Positions 1-5,869 of a DNA stretch of 11,653 bases are shown in pieces. Each line of letters opens with the position of its first letter. Position 1 is the stretch's first letter. Source of the stretch: Bacteroidota bacterium (GTDB lineage Bacteria > Bacteroidota > Ignavibacteria > UBA10030 > UBA8401); the NCBI GenBank assembly GCA_041658205.1, contig JBBAAO010000006.1:1-11653 (forward strand), given 5' to 3'. The notes beneath the pieces are model-generated. The model was not told the DNA's origin. It saw only the letters and a list, made by a program, of their open reading frames with translations, and made no database searches. Position numbers and translations under genes: made by a program.

Positions 1-127
1 CGCCGCTCTTTGTCGGAAGTGTTGAGTTCTCAAATGAAAACTTACGATACGCGAACACATTTTTAATTTAAAAATACAACCGGCGCGCTGGAACGTTTGC
101 ACGCAACTTAGCTCCAGTCCGTTAGGC
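1..127 (+). repeat. attC site 1, right part only
   Basis: The window opens inside the site, so the R'' box and left arm are missing. The interior and right arm (CGTTTGCACGCAACTTAG, then CTCCAGTCC and R' box GTTAGGC at 121-127) match the corresponding part of the attC at 4894-5055 almost base for base. The missing left arm can therefore be predicted to read GTTGACGTGCAAACC. Confidence 0.93.
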
Positions 128-134
128 AACCAGA

Positions 135-581
135 ATGAAACATTTTCTTATTTTAATAGCAGTTATATTCATTACAACTTTAGCGACTAGTTTTCAGTTA
201 AAGCATGGAAAATATGTTTCTGTTTTGGGAAAAGAATATGGCAGTGTTGTAATTAGGGCTACGAAATCTGATTCATTAATAATATATGGTCATCCATTAG
301 GTGAAACTTCAATAGTTGGAACGATAGATGATTCATTATTAATAATTGTAAGTGGTTGTTGTGAAGGCATTTGGTTTTTTAAGATTAATATGGTTGAACG
401 AAAAAAATATTATTACAAACCTGATAAGAAATATTATGGTAATGAAGATATTATGTTAATTATTGATGAAAAAGGAATAAGAGAATTTTATAAATATCTT
501 GAAGGAAATACCCATCCCTTATTTTTGGAAAAAGATTCGTTGTTTTCAAATGATCAAATCTATGATTATGAAAGAAAGTAA
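135..581 (+). CDS. Secreted hypothetical protein (cassette 1)
   Basis: This 148-residue protein starts at the first ATG, only 7 nt after the R' box; no clear Shine-Dalgarno precedes it. Residues 1-20 form a Sec-type signal peptide (MKH, then a long hydrophobic run ending LATSF), so export to the periplasm or beyond is likely. The mature part is AT-rich, rich in Lys, Tyr and Ile, and has a Cys-Cys pair at 75-76. Two similar segments, SDSLIIYG and DDSLLIIVSG, look like adjacent beta strands of a small beta-rich domain. I do not recognise the family. The stop lies 10 nt before the next attC. It is the only ORF of its cassette, so translation probably depends on read-through transcription from upstream. 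Coding status is well supported by cassette position and signal peptide; function is unknown. Confidence 0.85.
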   Translation: MKHFLILIAVIFITTLATSFQLKHGKYVSVLGKEYGSVVIRATKSDSLIIYGHPLGETSIVGTIDDSLLIIVSGCCEGIWFFKINMVERKKYYYKPDKKYYGNEDIMLIIDEKGIREFYKYLEGNTHPLFLEKDSLFSNDQIYDYERK

Positions 582-591
582 ACTATTGGTT

Positions 592-756
592 GCCTAACCA
601 GTCGCTCAACCTGACGTGGTAACCGCGGCCGCAATATTTGTATTCAAAGTTGAAATTTCTAAACACAACATACGACACTTTTACTAATCGGTGAGTTAAT
701 CGACATTGCGTCCGCGTAAAAACGTTACCACGCAGGTTAGCTCCAGTCCGTTAGCC
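592..756 (+). repeat. attC site 2
   Basis: R'' GCCTAAC is at 592-598 and R' GTTAGCC at 750-756 (165 bp). Left arm CCTGACGTGGTAACC pairs with right arm GTTACCACGCAGG, leaving one extra A. The interior diverges from the array consensus. Instead of the usual GACGCGC...GCGCTGG pair, it closes with CCGCGGCCGC against TCCGCG, and the TGACAACTTACGATA block is only partly kept (ACAACATACGACA). Confidence 0.94.
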
Positions 757-774
757 AGCAAGAAGAACCAGAAT

Positions 775-1098
775 ATGATAACAATATTTGAAACGCCAAT
801 TGATTCACCATTACTAATATCATTAACAGTTATCTATATCATTACGTCGTCAATAACTACTTTTGATAAAAGGTTAATTCAAGCCGTAAAAAGAGGGGAT
901 ATTCCTGCGAACGAAGAAATGTTACCAACTTGGGTTGGGATGGTTGCGTGGTTTCATTGGGCGGTAGGTTTATCGATTTTGTTACTAAATTGGCAGTTCG
1001 CATTAATTGTTTTTATCGCAAAATTTATTTTGTCAGTTCTGCCAGTACTCGAAACAATTGGCAATGTGTTGATGTCTCAATTTCGTACAAAAAAATAA
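775..1098 (+). CDS. Small three-TM membrane protein (cassette 2)
   Basis: The ATG at 775 gives 107 residues and lies 18 nt after the R' box. An in-frame TTG at 706 would begin inside the attC and add residues encoded by the attC arm, so I reject it. Three hydrophobic segments are visible at about 12-30, 52-71 and 74-92, followed by a basic tail (SQFRTKK). A short cytoplasmic-looking loop with FDKRLIQAVKRGDIP follows TM1. The protein resembles, from memory, unnamed small inner-membrane proteins with an IFETPI start and a WVG...NW core found in several phyla; I cannot name a function. The stop is followed within 13 nt by R'' of the next attC. Confidence 0.86.
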   Translation: MITIFETPIDSPLLISLTVIYIITSSITTFDKRLIQAVKRGDIPANEEMLPTWVGMVAWFHWAVGLSILLLNWQFALIVFIAKFILSVLPVLETIGNVLMSQFRTKK

Positions 1099-1111
1099 AG
1101 AAATCCTTGCT

Positions 1112-1275
1112 GGCTAACCAGTCGCTCAAACCGACGTTGTAACCGCTCTCGCGCTTAATTAGCGAGTGTTGAGAAATGAAATGACAACTTACGATAGAAA
1201 TAGTTATCAGCAAATTAAAAAACAATCGCGACGCGCTGGAACGTTACAACGCGGCTTAGCTCCAGTCCGTTAGGC
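1112..1275 (+). repeat. attC site 3
   Basis: R'' GGCTAAC is at 1112-1118 and R' GTTAGGC at 1269-1275 (164 bp). Left arm CCGACGTTGTAACC pairs with right arm GTTACAACGCGG, a compensatory variant of the array consensus at several positions. R'' GGCTAAC is complementary to the GTTAGCC at the start of its own cassette (750) rather than to the R' on its right. Confidence 0.95.
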
Positions 1276-1302
1276 GGCATAAACTTTTCCAATCTTAAAA
1301 TT

Positions 1303-1899
1303 ATGGATAATCAATCTCAACGCGAACGAATGCTTCGTTCCTCCAAGCTATATAGATTGTACACTACTTTATCTGTTGCAATAGCTACTTTAGGTGTATT
1401 AATTACACTGATTCCAGTGTCGAATTATCTTGGGATTGATCTTGGTTTAAAGAGATATGACGAACTTCCCAGTGTCGTGACACGACAAGCAAATGAAATA
1501 GAAGGCCTCAGAGTTGTTATAGATTCTCTACAGAATCAATTATCCCATCTTCGCAAACAGATTATTGACAGCGCGTCAAAAATTGTTTCTCACAAGAAGC
1601 CATTGTCTTCAGATGAGTACAAATTGCTTCATAAGTCGTTGGTAGAATTAAATTCAAGATTGTCTTCTCTCGAAAAAGTGATTTTGGTTGATCCTACAAA
1701 AGCGATTGATATGATTTTATTTCAGAAGGAATTGCAAGCACTTAAAGCTACAAATCAGACAGATATACTTTTAGTTAGACAAGAAATTGATCGTATTTAC
1801 GATTTAAATAAATGGTTAGTAGGTCTCATGTTTACAATGGCAATTGGTATATTGAGTTTAGCCATCGGAAATATATTTAGACCGAAAAATACAAATTAA
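1303..1899 (+). CDS. Membrane-anchored coiled-coil protein (cassette 3)
   Basis: This is a 198-residue protein. A basic N-terminus is followed by TM1 at about 20-40, a long helical Leu/Ile-heptad region at about 58-92 and 103-165 that should form coiled coil, then TM2 at about 171-191 (WLVGLMFTMAIGILSLAIGN) and a short polar tail. The two-TM hairpin with a long helical arm suggests an oligomeric envelope protein, either a membrane-bound scaffold or an effector. No catalytic motif is visible. The start ATG at 1303 has no evident Shine-Dalgarno, only an A/T-rich leader of 27 nt after R'. The family is not recognised with confidence. Confidence 0.86.
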   Translation: MDNQSQRERMLRSSKLYRLYTTLSVAIATLGVLITLIPVSNYLGIDLGLKRYDELPSVVTRQANEIEGLRVVIDSLQNQLSHLRKQIIDSASKIVSHKKPLSSDEYKLLHKSLVELNSRLSSLEKVILVDPTKAIDMILFQKELQALKATNQTDILLVRQEIDRIYDLNKWLVGLMFTMAIGILSLAIGNIFRPKNTN

Positions 1900-1909
1900 T
1901 AGTGGTGCC

Positions 1910-2072
1910 GCCTAACCAGTCACTCAAGCCGACGTGGTAACCGCGACGCGCTCTGAGTTTTGAGTGTTGAGTTTTCAAATGACAACTTACGATAGAAATG
2001 GTTATCAGCAATTTAAAAACACAATCCACGCGCTGGAACGTTACCACGCGGCTTAGTTCCAGTCCGTTAGGC
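1910..2072 (+). repeat. attC site 4
   Basis: R'' GCCTAAC is at 1910-1916 and R' GTTAGGC at 2066-2072 (163 bp). Arms GCCGACGTGGTAACC and GTTACCACGCGGC match fully apart from the extra A. The CACTC/TAGTTCC spacer pair replaces the commoner CGCTC/TAGCTCC. It is nearly identical to attC site 10 although the genes that carry the two sites are unrelated. Confidence 0.95.
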
Positions 2073-2079
2073 CACACAA

Positions 2080-2502
2080 ATGAATGTATCAGATAACAAT
2101 CGTTGGGTCAGGGCAATGATACTGTTCGGAGTCGGGTACGCCTTCGTTGGAGTCACTTTCCCTGTGCTCGCCAATTTATCAACTTTAGGTGAGATGCAAA
2201 GCATTTCGCGTTGGGCCGCGTGGTTGGTCAGTGTCGTTGCATTTATGGTTCACATTGTGTACGAACATTTTCGGCAACGTGGTTCGCCCAGTTTAATTGC
2301 ATTACATGCATCTTTAGCTGCCGCGTTGGGATCTTTCGGGCTTGCAGTCGCGGCGAACGTTCATGAATTGTTGGCAACTCCAAACTATCGTCCTTCACTC
2401 GCCTTGGCGTTGGTACTCTGGCCCATAATAACAGCAGTACCAGCGTTTATGGTTGCGTTTGCTGCTGCTGCCGGGCTCGGTCGAATACGGCCGATGAGTT
2501 AG
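2080..2502 (+). CDS. Four-TM integral membrane protein (cassette 4)
   Basis: This 140-residue, strongly hydrophobic protein has TM segments at about 11-30, 42-61, 71-93 and 106-132, and ends in a short basic-polar tail (GRIRPMS). Loops are short; a YEHFRQRG stretch between TM2 and TM3 is basic and probably cytoplasmic. The start ATG is 7 nt after R', so the cassette terminal repeat occupies the place where a ribosome binding site would be. Base composition is clearly richer in GC than the neighbouring cassettes (many GCC, GCG and CTG codons), a sign of separate origin. The family is not recognised and no transporter or enzyme signature was seen. Confidence 0.85.
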   Translation: MNVSDNNRWVRAMILFGVGYAFVGVTFPVLANLSTLGEMQSISRWAAWLVSVVAFMVHIVYEHFRQRGSPSLIALHASLAAALGSFGLAVAANVHELLATPNYRPSLALALVLWPIITAVPAFMVAFAAAAGLGRIRPMS

Positions 2503-2523
2503 CAATAGAATATGTTGTGTGTG

Positions 2524-2687
2524 GCCTAACCAGTCACTCAAGTTGACGTGGCAACCGCTTGCGCTTCAAAGTTTTTAGTGTCGTGAAATCTAAATACAAC
2601 ATACGTTACGAGACAGCATTTTTAATTTAAACTTTTAATCCAACGCTCTGGAGCGTTGCCACGCAACTTAGCTCCAGTCCGTTAGGC
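2524..2687 (+). repeat. attC site 5
   Basis: R'' GCCTAAC is at 2524-2530 and R' GTTAGGC at 2681-2687 (164 bp). Left arm GTTGACGTGGCAACC pairs with GTTGCCACGCAAC. The spacer position carries CACTC opposite TAGCTCC, one of only two A-C mismatches among the 17 sites. The right side reads GCTCTGGAGCG, unlike the usual GCTGGAACG. Confidence 0.95.
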
Positions 2688-2691
2688 GCCC

Positions 2692-3087
2692 ATGAAAAAC
2701 TCATCAAAAATATTATTAAGCATTGTTTTTTTAATTTTTGGTGGCTGTAAATCTGATTTTAAATCTAAAAACGGATTAGAAATAGCCGATGTAAAATCAA
2801 TATCGTTAATTCAGCCTGATACTTTAAAACGGACAGTAGTAGACGAGAAAAACGAACTAAGATTCATTTTTGGTGAACTTAATACTCTCTCAAGTAGAAG
2901 GGAGGGGAAAGTGAACCCAGAATTTGTAATAGAATTTTTAAAAAATGATGGCAGCGTCGTTAAAATGAGGATGGGGAAAGACTGTATTGGTCCGAATGTT
3001 CCTGCTTCCGATGTGGCTGAAAGATGGTATTTTCATAAAGATACATTATATCGTTTTTGTATTGCTAAAATTAGGCAAGGCGCCTAA
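2692..3087 (+). CDS. Hypothetical lipoprotein (cassette 5)
   Basis: This 131-residue protein has a type II signal peptide: MKNSSK, then a hydrophobic run and lipobox FGGC with the lipidated Cys at 19. The mature part is polar, consistent with a small periplasm- or surface-facing domain. It contains two further Cys residues near the C-terminus (KDCIG and RFCIA), which could form a disulfide. The start ATG lies 4 nt after the R' box, the tightest in the window. The stop codon TAA is part of the R'' box of the following attC (GCC-TAA-C), so the last two codons and stop are attC sequence. No known family was recognised. Confidence 0.85.
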   Translation: MKNSSKILLSIVFLIFGGCKSDFKSKNGLEIADVKSISLIQPDTLKRTVVDEKNELRFIFGELNTLSSRREGKVNPEFVIEFLKNDGSVVKMRMGKDCIGPNVPASDVAERWYFHKDTLYRFCIAKIRQGA

Positions 3088-3245
3088 CCAGTCGCTCAAC
3101 CTGACGTGGTAACCGCGACGCGCTTTGAGTTTTGAGTGTTGAGTTCTCAAGTGACAACTTACGATAGAAATAGTAATCAGCAATTTAAAAACAGAATCCA
3201 TCGCGCTGGAACGTTACCACGCAGGTTAGCTCCAGTCCGTTAGGC
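3082..3245 (+). repeat. attC site 6
   Basis: R'' GCCTAAC is at 3082-3088 and R' GTTAGGC at 3239-3245 (164 bp). Arms CCTGACGTGGTAACC and GTTACCACGCAGG pair perfectly apart from the extra A. This is the commonest arm type in the window (also sites 2, 13, 15 and 18). It overlaps the last six bases of the upstream lipoprotein gene. Confidence 0.95.
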
Positions 3246-3265
3246 AACAGAAAAAAATATCCTAC

Positions 3266-3871
3266 TTGAATAAACATAAAAAAATATTCTATTCCAGTGG
3301 AATGATATCACTTGTTGGATTGCCACTGTTGTTTTTTATGTTTTACAACCAGCTAATCGAAGAGAGAATAGGATTAAATTCATTTCGAATTGATCTACCG
3401 GTAAATGGAAGTAGTGCTGGAACGTATCCTCAAAATGTTATGGGTTATTACCAAAAAGTAGTTGTGAATTTCACTAAGGGTGACGAACCTGAACAGATTA
3501 AGAAATTTCAAAAGTATCATCAAAATATTGAACGCCAATACACCGACGAGCAATTCTATTTTGAAATCAATATTGATAAAGAATGTTCTTACAACTTAGT
3601 AATCCAGGTTCTAGATGTCCTCAGCCAAGATTATTACTGGATATTTCCTTATAAAGGTGTCTTTTATGCAAAACGGATTACAAGTGAATGGAGAATGAAA
3701 TATGCTCTTCTCTATCCTAAAGCAGTAGCTTATGAACATTTAACTGATAAACAAGAGTATCTAAATTTATCGAATGGACAAAAGAATGCGATAGCTATTG
3801 TTCTAATATTATGGTGTGCTCTATTATCGGTAGAGGTGTTTAAAATAATTAAACAATATTCTGTTGCCTAA
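3266..3871 (+). CDS. Two-TM protein with large extracytoplasmic domain (cassette 6)
   Basis: TTG at 3266 gives 201 residues. It is preferred over the internal ATG at 3302 because it adds the basic leader NKHKK before TM1 and lies 20 nt after R'; no good Shine-Dalgarno is visible for either. TM1 is at about 9-28 and TM2 at about 173-193, with some 145 residues between, predicted outside the cytoplasm. The segment FYFEINIDKECSYNLVIQVLDVL loosely recalls the strand-helix core of ExbD/TolR-type domains, but the extra C-terminal TM is not typical; this is a weak analogy. The stop TAA lies inside the next R'' box, so the final Ala codon and stop come from attC. Confidence 0.8.
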   Translation: MNKHKKIFYSSGMISLVGLPLLFFMFYNQLIEERIGLNSFRIDLPVNGSSAGTYPQNVMGYYQKVVVNFTKGDEPEQIKKFQKYHQNIERQYTDEQFYFEINIDKECSYNLVIQVLDVLSQDYYWIFPYKGVFYAKRITSEWRMKYALLYPKAVAYEHLTDKQEYLNLSNGQKNAIAIVLILWCALLSVEVFKIIKQYSVA

Positions 3872-4033
3872 CCAGTCGCTCAAGTTGACGTGGTAACCGC
3901 GGCGTTGGTTTTCAGTCGAATGTTGTAAAATGAGAACACAACACACGATAGCGGAAGAAATCAGCAATTCACAAAATGTATTTCGTGGCCGCGATAAAAC
4001 GTTACCACGCAACTTAGCTCCAGTCCGTTAGGT
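3866..4033 (+). repeat. attC site 7
   Basis: R'' GCCTAAC is at 3866-3872 and R' GTTAGGT at 4027-4033. It is the longest site in the window (168 bp). Arms GTTGACGTGGTAACC and GTTACCACGCAAC pair. The inner closing stem is CGCGGC against GCCGCG rather than the consensus GCGC pair. The interior is diverged but keeps ACACACGATAGCG and ATCAGCAATT. Confidence 0.95.
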
Positions 4034-4067
4034 TGCACAACATTCTACCATTATCAATAAAACCAAT

Positions 4068-4547
4068 ATGCAATTTGTAATTATGACCCCAAATAGAAAA
4101 GCGCAATTAGAAGCGCTTGGTAGAATTGTGGAAGCAATGAGCAATGTTGAACTTAACGTAATGTTATCGTTTTCAATGATGGCTAAAATTGAAATTGGAG
4201 TAATTCAGTCTATGCTTGCAGGTGAAAGTATCGGTAAAATTCTTGCGATGTTAGAATCCGTATTTGCTTATAAAGTTAAAGATGAACAATTGTTGAAACC
4301 TTTTAGTTTGGCGCTAGACAAGTTGCGGAAATCAATAAAAGCGCGAAATGATATAATGCATTCAATTTTATTTGTTTCTGATGCAGAATCGATTCATAGA
4401 CTTAAGATATCAAAAGGCGGCAACGAAATGCCAGTAAAATGGGACCCTGTGGACGTCGATATAAATGGATTAAATAAAATCGCTGATGACATAATGTATG
4501 CAAATCAAGAGTTTATACATTTCTTTACTCAACATTTTACTGTTTAA
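4068..4547 (+). CDS. HEPN-like helical protein with R-x4-H motif (cassette 7)
   Basis: This 159-residue protein looks all-alpha in its first 100 residues. R93-N-D-I-M-H98, in the context LRKSIKARNDIMHSILF, matches the R-[N/D/H]-x3-H signature of HEPN-superfamily domains. Many of those are metal-independent RNases in toxin-antitoxin, abortive-infection and CRISPR systems. The preceding long helices (about 12-90) and the position of the motif in a penultimate helix fit the fold. The later part (KWDPVDVDINGLNKIADDI) resembles the final HEPN helix region. No partner nucleotidyltransferase or antitoxin is adjacent, which is normal for single-gene cassettes. The start could be ATG 4068 or the in-frame ATG 4083; neither has a Shine-Dalgarno. 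The HEPN assignment is motif-based inference. Confidence 0.82.
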   Translation: MQFVIMTPNRKAQLEALGRIVEAMSNVELNVMLSFSMMAKIEIGVIQSMLAGESIGKILAMLESVFAYKVKDEQLLKPFSLALDKLRKSIKARNDIMHSILFVSDAESIHRLKISKGGNEMPVKWDPVDVDINGLNKIADDIMYANQEFIHFFTQHFTV

Positions 4548-4556
4548 TTATGTGCA

Positions 4557-4720
4557 ACCTAACCAGTCACTCAACCTGACGTTGCAACCGCTTGCGCTCC
4601 GAGTTTACGAGTGTTGAGAAATGAACACACAACATACGATAGCGATAGTTATCAGCAATTTAAAAACATTATCCCGCGCGCTGGAACGTTGCAACGCAGG
4701 TTAGTTCCAGTCCGTTAGCC
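4557..4720 (+). repeat. attC site 8
   Basis: R'' ACCTAAC is at 4557-4563 and R' GTTAGCC at 4714-4720 (164 bp). Arms CCTGACGTTGCAACC and GTTGCAACGCAGG form a compensatory variant shared with site 12. Spacer pair CACTC/TAGTTCC. The unusual R'' matches the GTTAGGT that begins its own cassette. Confidence 0.95.
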
Positions 4721-4900
4721 CGCTCTGCTGGCGGCAAAATAAAATGTTGCTCAAGTTTTGCAGTTCAATTTAAGGTTTGTTGTAAAATCAAAAAAGCAAA
4801 TAAACAGTTCTTTAACCTTCAAAAGTTGTTGTTCAATTAAACGTGGCTTACGCCAACCGCCAGCAGTGTAGCGCAAGAAAAAATAGTGTAGCGGGCTAAC
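4714..4900 (+). other. ORF-less cassette A (structured non-coding cassette family)
   Basis: No ORF of useful length is present between attC 8 and attC 9. The cassette body is bounded by GTTAGCCCGCT at 4714-4724 and its complement AGCGGGCTAAC at 4890-4900. Just inside is a second inverted pair, CTGCTGGCGG at 4725-4734 and CCGCCAGCAG at 4857-4866. The 9-base direct repeat AGTGTAGCG occurs at 4865 and 4885 near the right end. The central portion of about 120 nt is AT-rich. A block containing TGGCTTACGCCA lies just before the right inner arm and is shared with cassettes B and C. Possible roles are a structured RNA, a regulatory or promoter cassette, or a parasitic non-coding cassette. A short protein cannot be fully excluded. 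Confidence 0.75.
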
Positions 4901-5055
4901 CAGTCGCTCAAGTTGACGTGCAAACCGCCGTCGCTCTTTGGCGAAAGTGTTGAGTTCTAAAATGACAACTTACGATACGCGAACTCATTTTTAATTTAAA
5001 AATACAACCGGCGCGCTGGAACGTTTGCACGCAACTTAGCTCCAGTCCGTTAGGC
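4894..5055 (+). repeat. attC site 9
   Basis: R'' GGCTAAC is at 4894-4900 and R' GTTAGGC at 5049-5055. It is the shortest complete site (162 bp). Arms GTTGACGTGCAAACC and GTTTGCACGCAAC pair. The interior, including CATTTTTAATTTAAAAATAC, is almost identical to the partial attC 1 at the window start. Confidence 0.95.
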
Positions 5056-5078
5056 CGCTCTTATTAATCACTATCTTT

Positions 5079-5086
5079 AAAGGAGG
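5079..5086 (+). promoter_or_regulatory. Strong Shine-Dalgarno for the gene at 5092
   Basis: AAAGGAGG with 5 nt to the ATG at 5092 is a near-consensus ribosome binding site and fixes that start. Such a site is absent from several other cassettes here. Confidence 0.8.
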
Positions 5087-5091
5087 ATAAT

Positions 5092-5616
5092 ATGCTTCGT
5101 TATAAAACTACAAATATTGTTGTTTCCATAATTATATTATTGGTAACACAATTTGCCATTTCTCAACCAGGCAAAATTGATATTAAGGAAACAACTGACT
5201 CCGTTACTCTCACAACCCTTGAAGATATAACAATGAACAAAGATGACAATATTCTATTAAAGGATGTAAAGTTACCTTTTACTGGAATATGTAAAGTGAA
5301 AGCTCTCGGTTCTTTTCGAGCAAACAAAGGGACCTATTATTACATGATTTGGCTTAGGGCGGGTGATTATTGGAAGCAAGAAGCTGGATTACCGACCCCC
5401 GGTCCTACGTTAGTTGGATATGATGGTAAACAATTTGGCTTTTCTCCACAGGGCGATATATTTTCTTGTTATACAACCATACCTCGTGATGGCTATCTTC
5501 CGATTAGATTGATCCTCAGCGAATCCCATAATGTACACGACAATGCTCCTGATGATAAATCACCGATGACAATTTTAGCTGGATTTAAAATTGTTATTTC
5601 TCGGTTAATAAAATAA
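5092..5616 (+). CDS. Secreted hypothetical protein (cassette 9)
   Basis: This 174-residue protein has a Sec signal peptide at about 1-24 (basic MLRYKTTN, hydrophobic core, FAIS before QPGK) and is presumably periplasmic or secreted. The mature part looks beta-rich, with a WLRAGDYWKQEAGLPTPGPT segment and two Cys residues (GICKV and FSCYT) that may pair. A Pro/Asp-rich loop (NAPDDKSP) precedes the last hydrophobic strand. No catalytic motif or known family was recognised. It has the best ribosome binding site among the first nine cassettes. The stop is 16 nt before the next R'' box. Confidence 0.87.
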   Translation: MLRYKTTNIVVSIIILLVTQFAISQPGKIDIKETTDSVTLTTLEDITMNKDDNILLKDVKLPFTGICKVKALGSFRANKGTYYYMIWLRAGDYWKQEAGLPTPGPTLVGYDGKQFGFSPQGDIFSCYTTIPRDGYLPIRLILSESHNVHDNAPDDKSPMTILAGFKIVISRLIK

Positions 5617-5632
5617 GTTAACTAAGTAGGCG

Positions 5633-5795
5633 GCCTAACCAGTCACTCAAGCCGACGTGGTAACCGCGACGCGCCTGAGTTTTTAGTGTTGAGTTTTCAA
5701 ATGACAACTTACGATAGAAATGGTTATCAGCAAATTAAAAACACAATCCACCGCGCTGGAACGTTACCACGCGGCTTAGTTCCAGTCCGTTAGAA
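5633..5795 (+). repeat. attC site 10
   Basis: R'' GCCTAAC is at 5633-5639 and R' GTTAGAA at 5789-5795 (163 bp). Arms GCCGACGTGGTAACC and GTTACCACGCGGC pair; spacer pair CACTC/TAGTTCC. The R' half GTTAGAA is the only AA ending in the window and is mirrored by the TTCTAAC R'' at the far end of the same cassette. Confidence 0.95.
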
Positions 5796-5859
5796 CGCAA
5801 AAAAAATCATTGTGCGATTCCACCTATTGGGTGTAATTGCATTTCACAATTAAATAAAT

Positions 5860-5865
5860 GGAGGG
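5860..5865 (+). promoter_or_regulatory. Shine-Dalgarno deciding the start at 5870
   Basis: GGAGGG ends 4 nt before ATG 5870. An in-frame ATG at 5858 overlaps this site and would put four polar residues before the signal peptide, so 5870 is the better start. Confidence 0.75.
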
Positions 5866-5869
5866 ACAG

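Noticed and set aside
706..774. TTG-initiated extension of the three-TM gene
   Set aside because: It would start within attC 2 and encode the attC right arm. ATG 775 gives a sensible membrane protein.
930..1142. Plus-strand ORF overlapping the three-TM gene in another frame
   Set aside because: It runs into attC 3 and is a frame shadow of the real gene.
1025..1225. Minus-strand ORFs lying across attC sites (also 1877-2077, 3824-4012 and 10456-10731) with similar translations containing ISIVSCH and LSDWL
   Set aside because: Their shared protein sequence is just the antisense reading of the conserved attC interior and left flank. They run from site into unrelated genes and have no start signals.
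3266..3871. Firm ExbD/TolR assignment for the two-TM cassette protein
   Set aside because: Only a loose similarity in one strand-helix segment. The extra C-terminal TM and the absence of an exbB neighbour argue against naming it.
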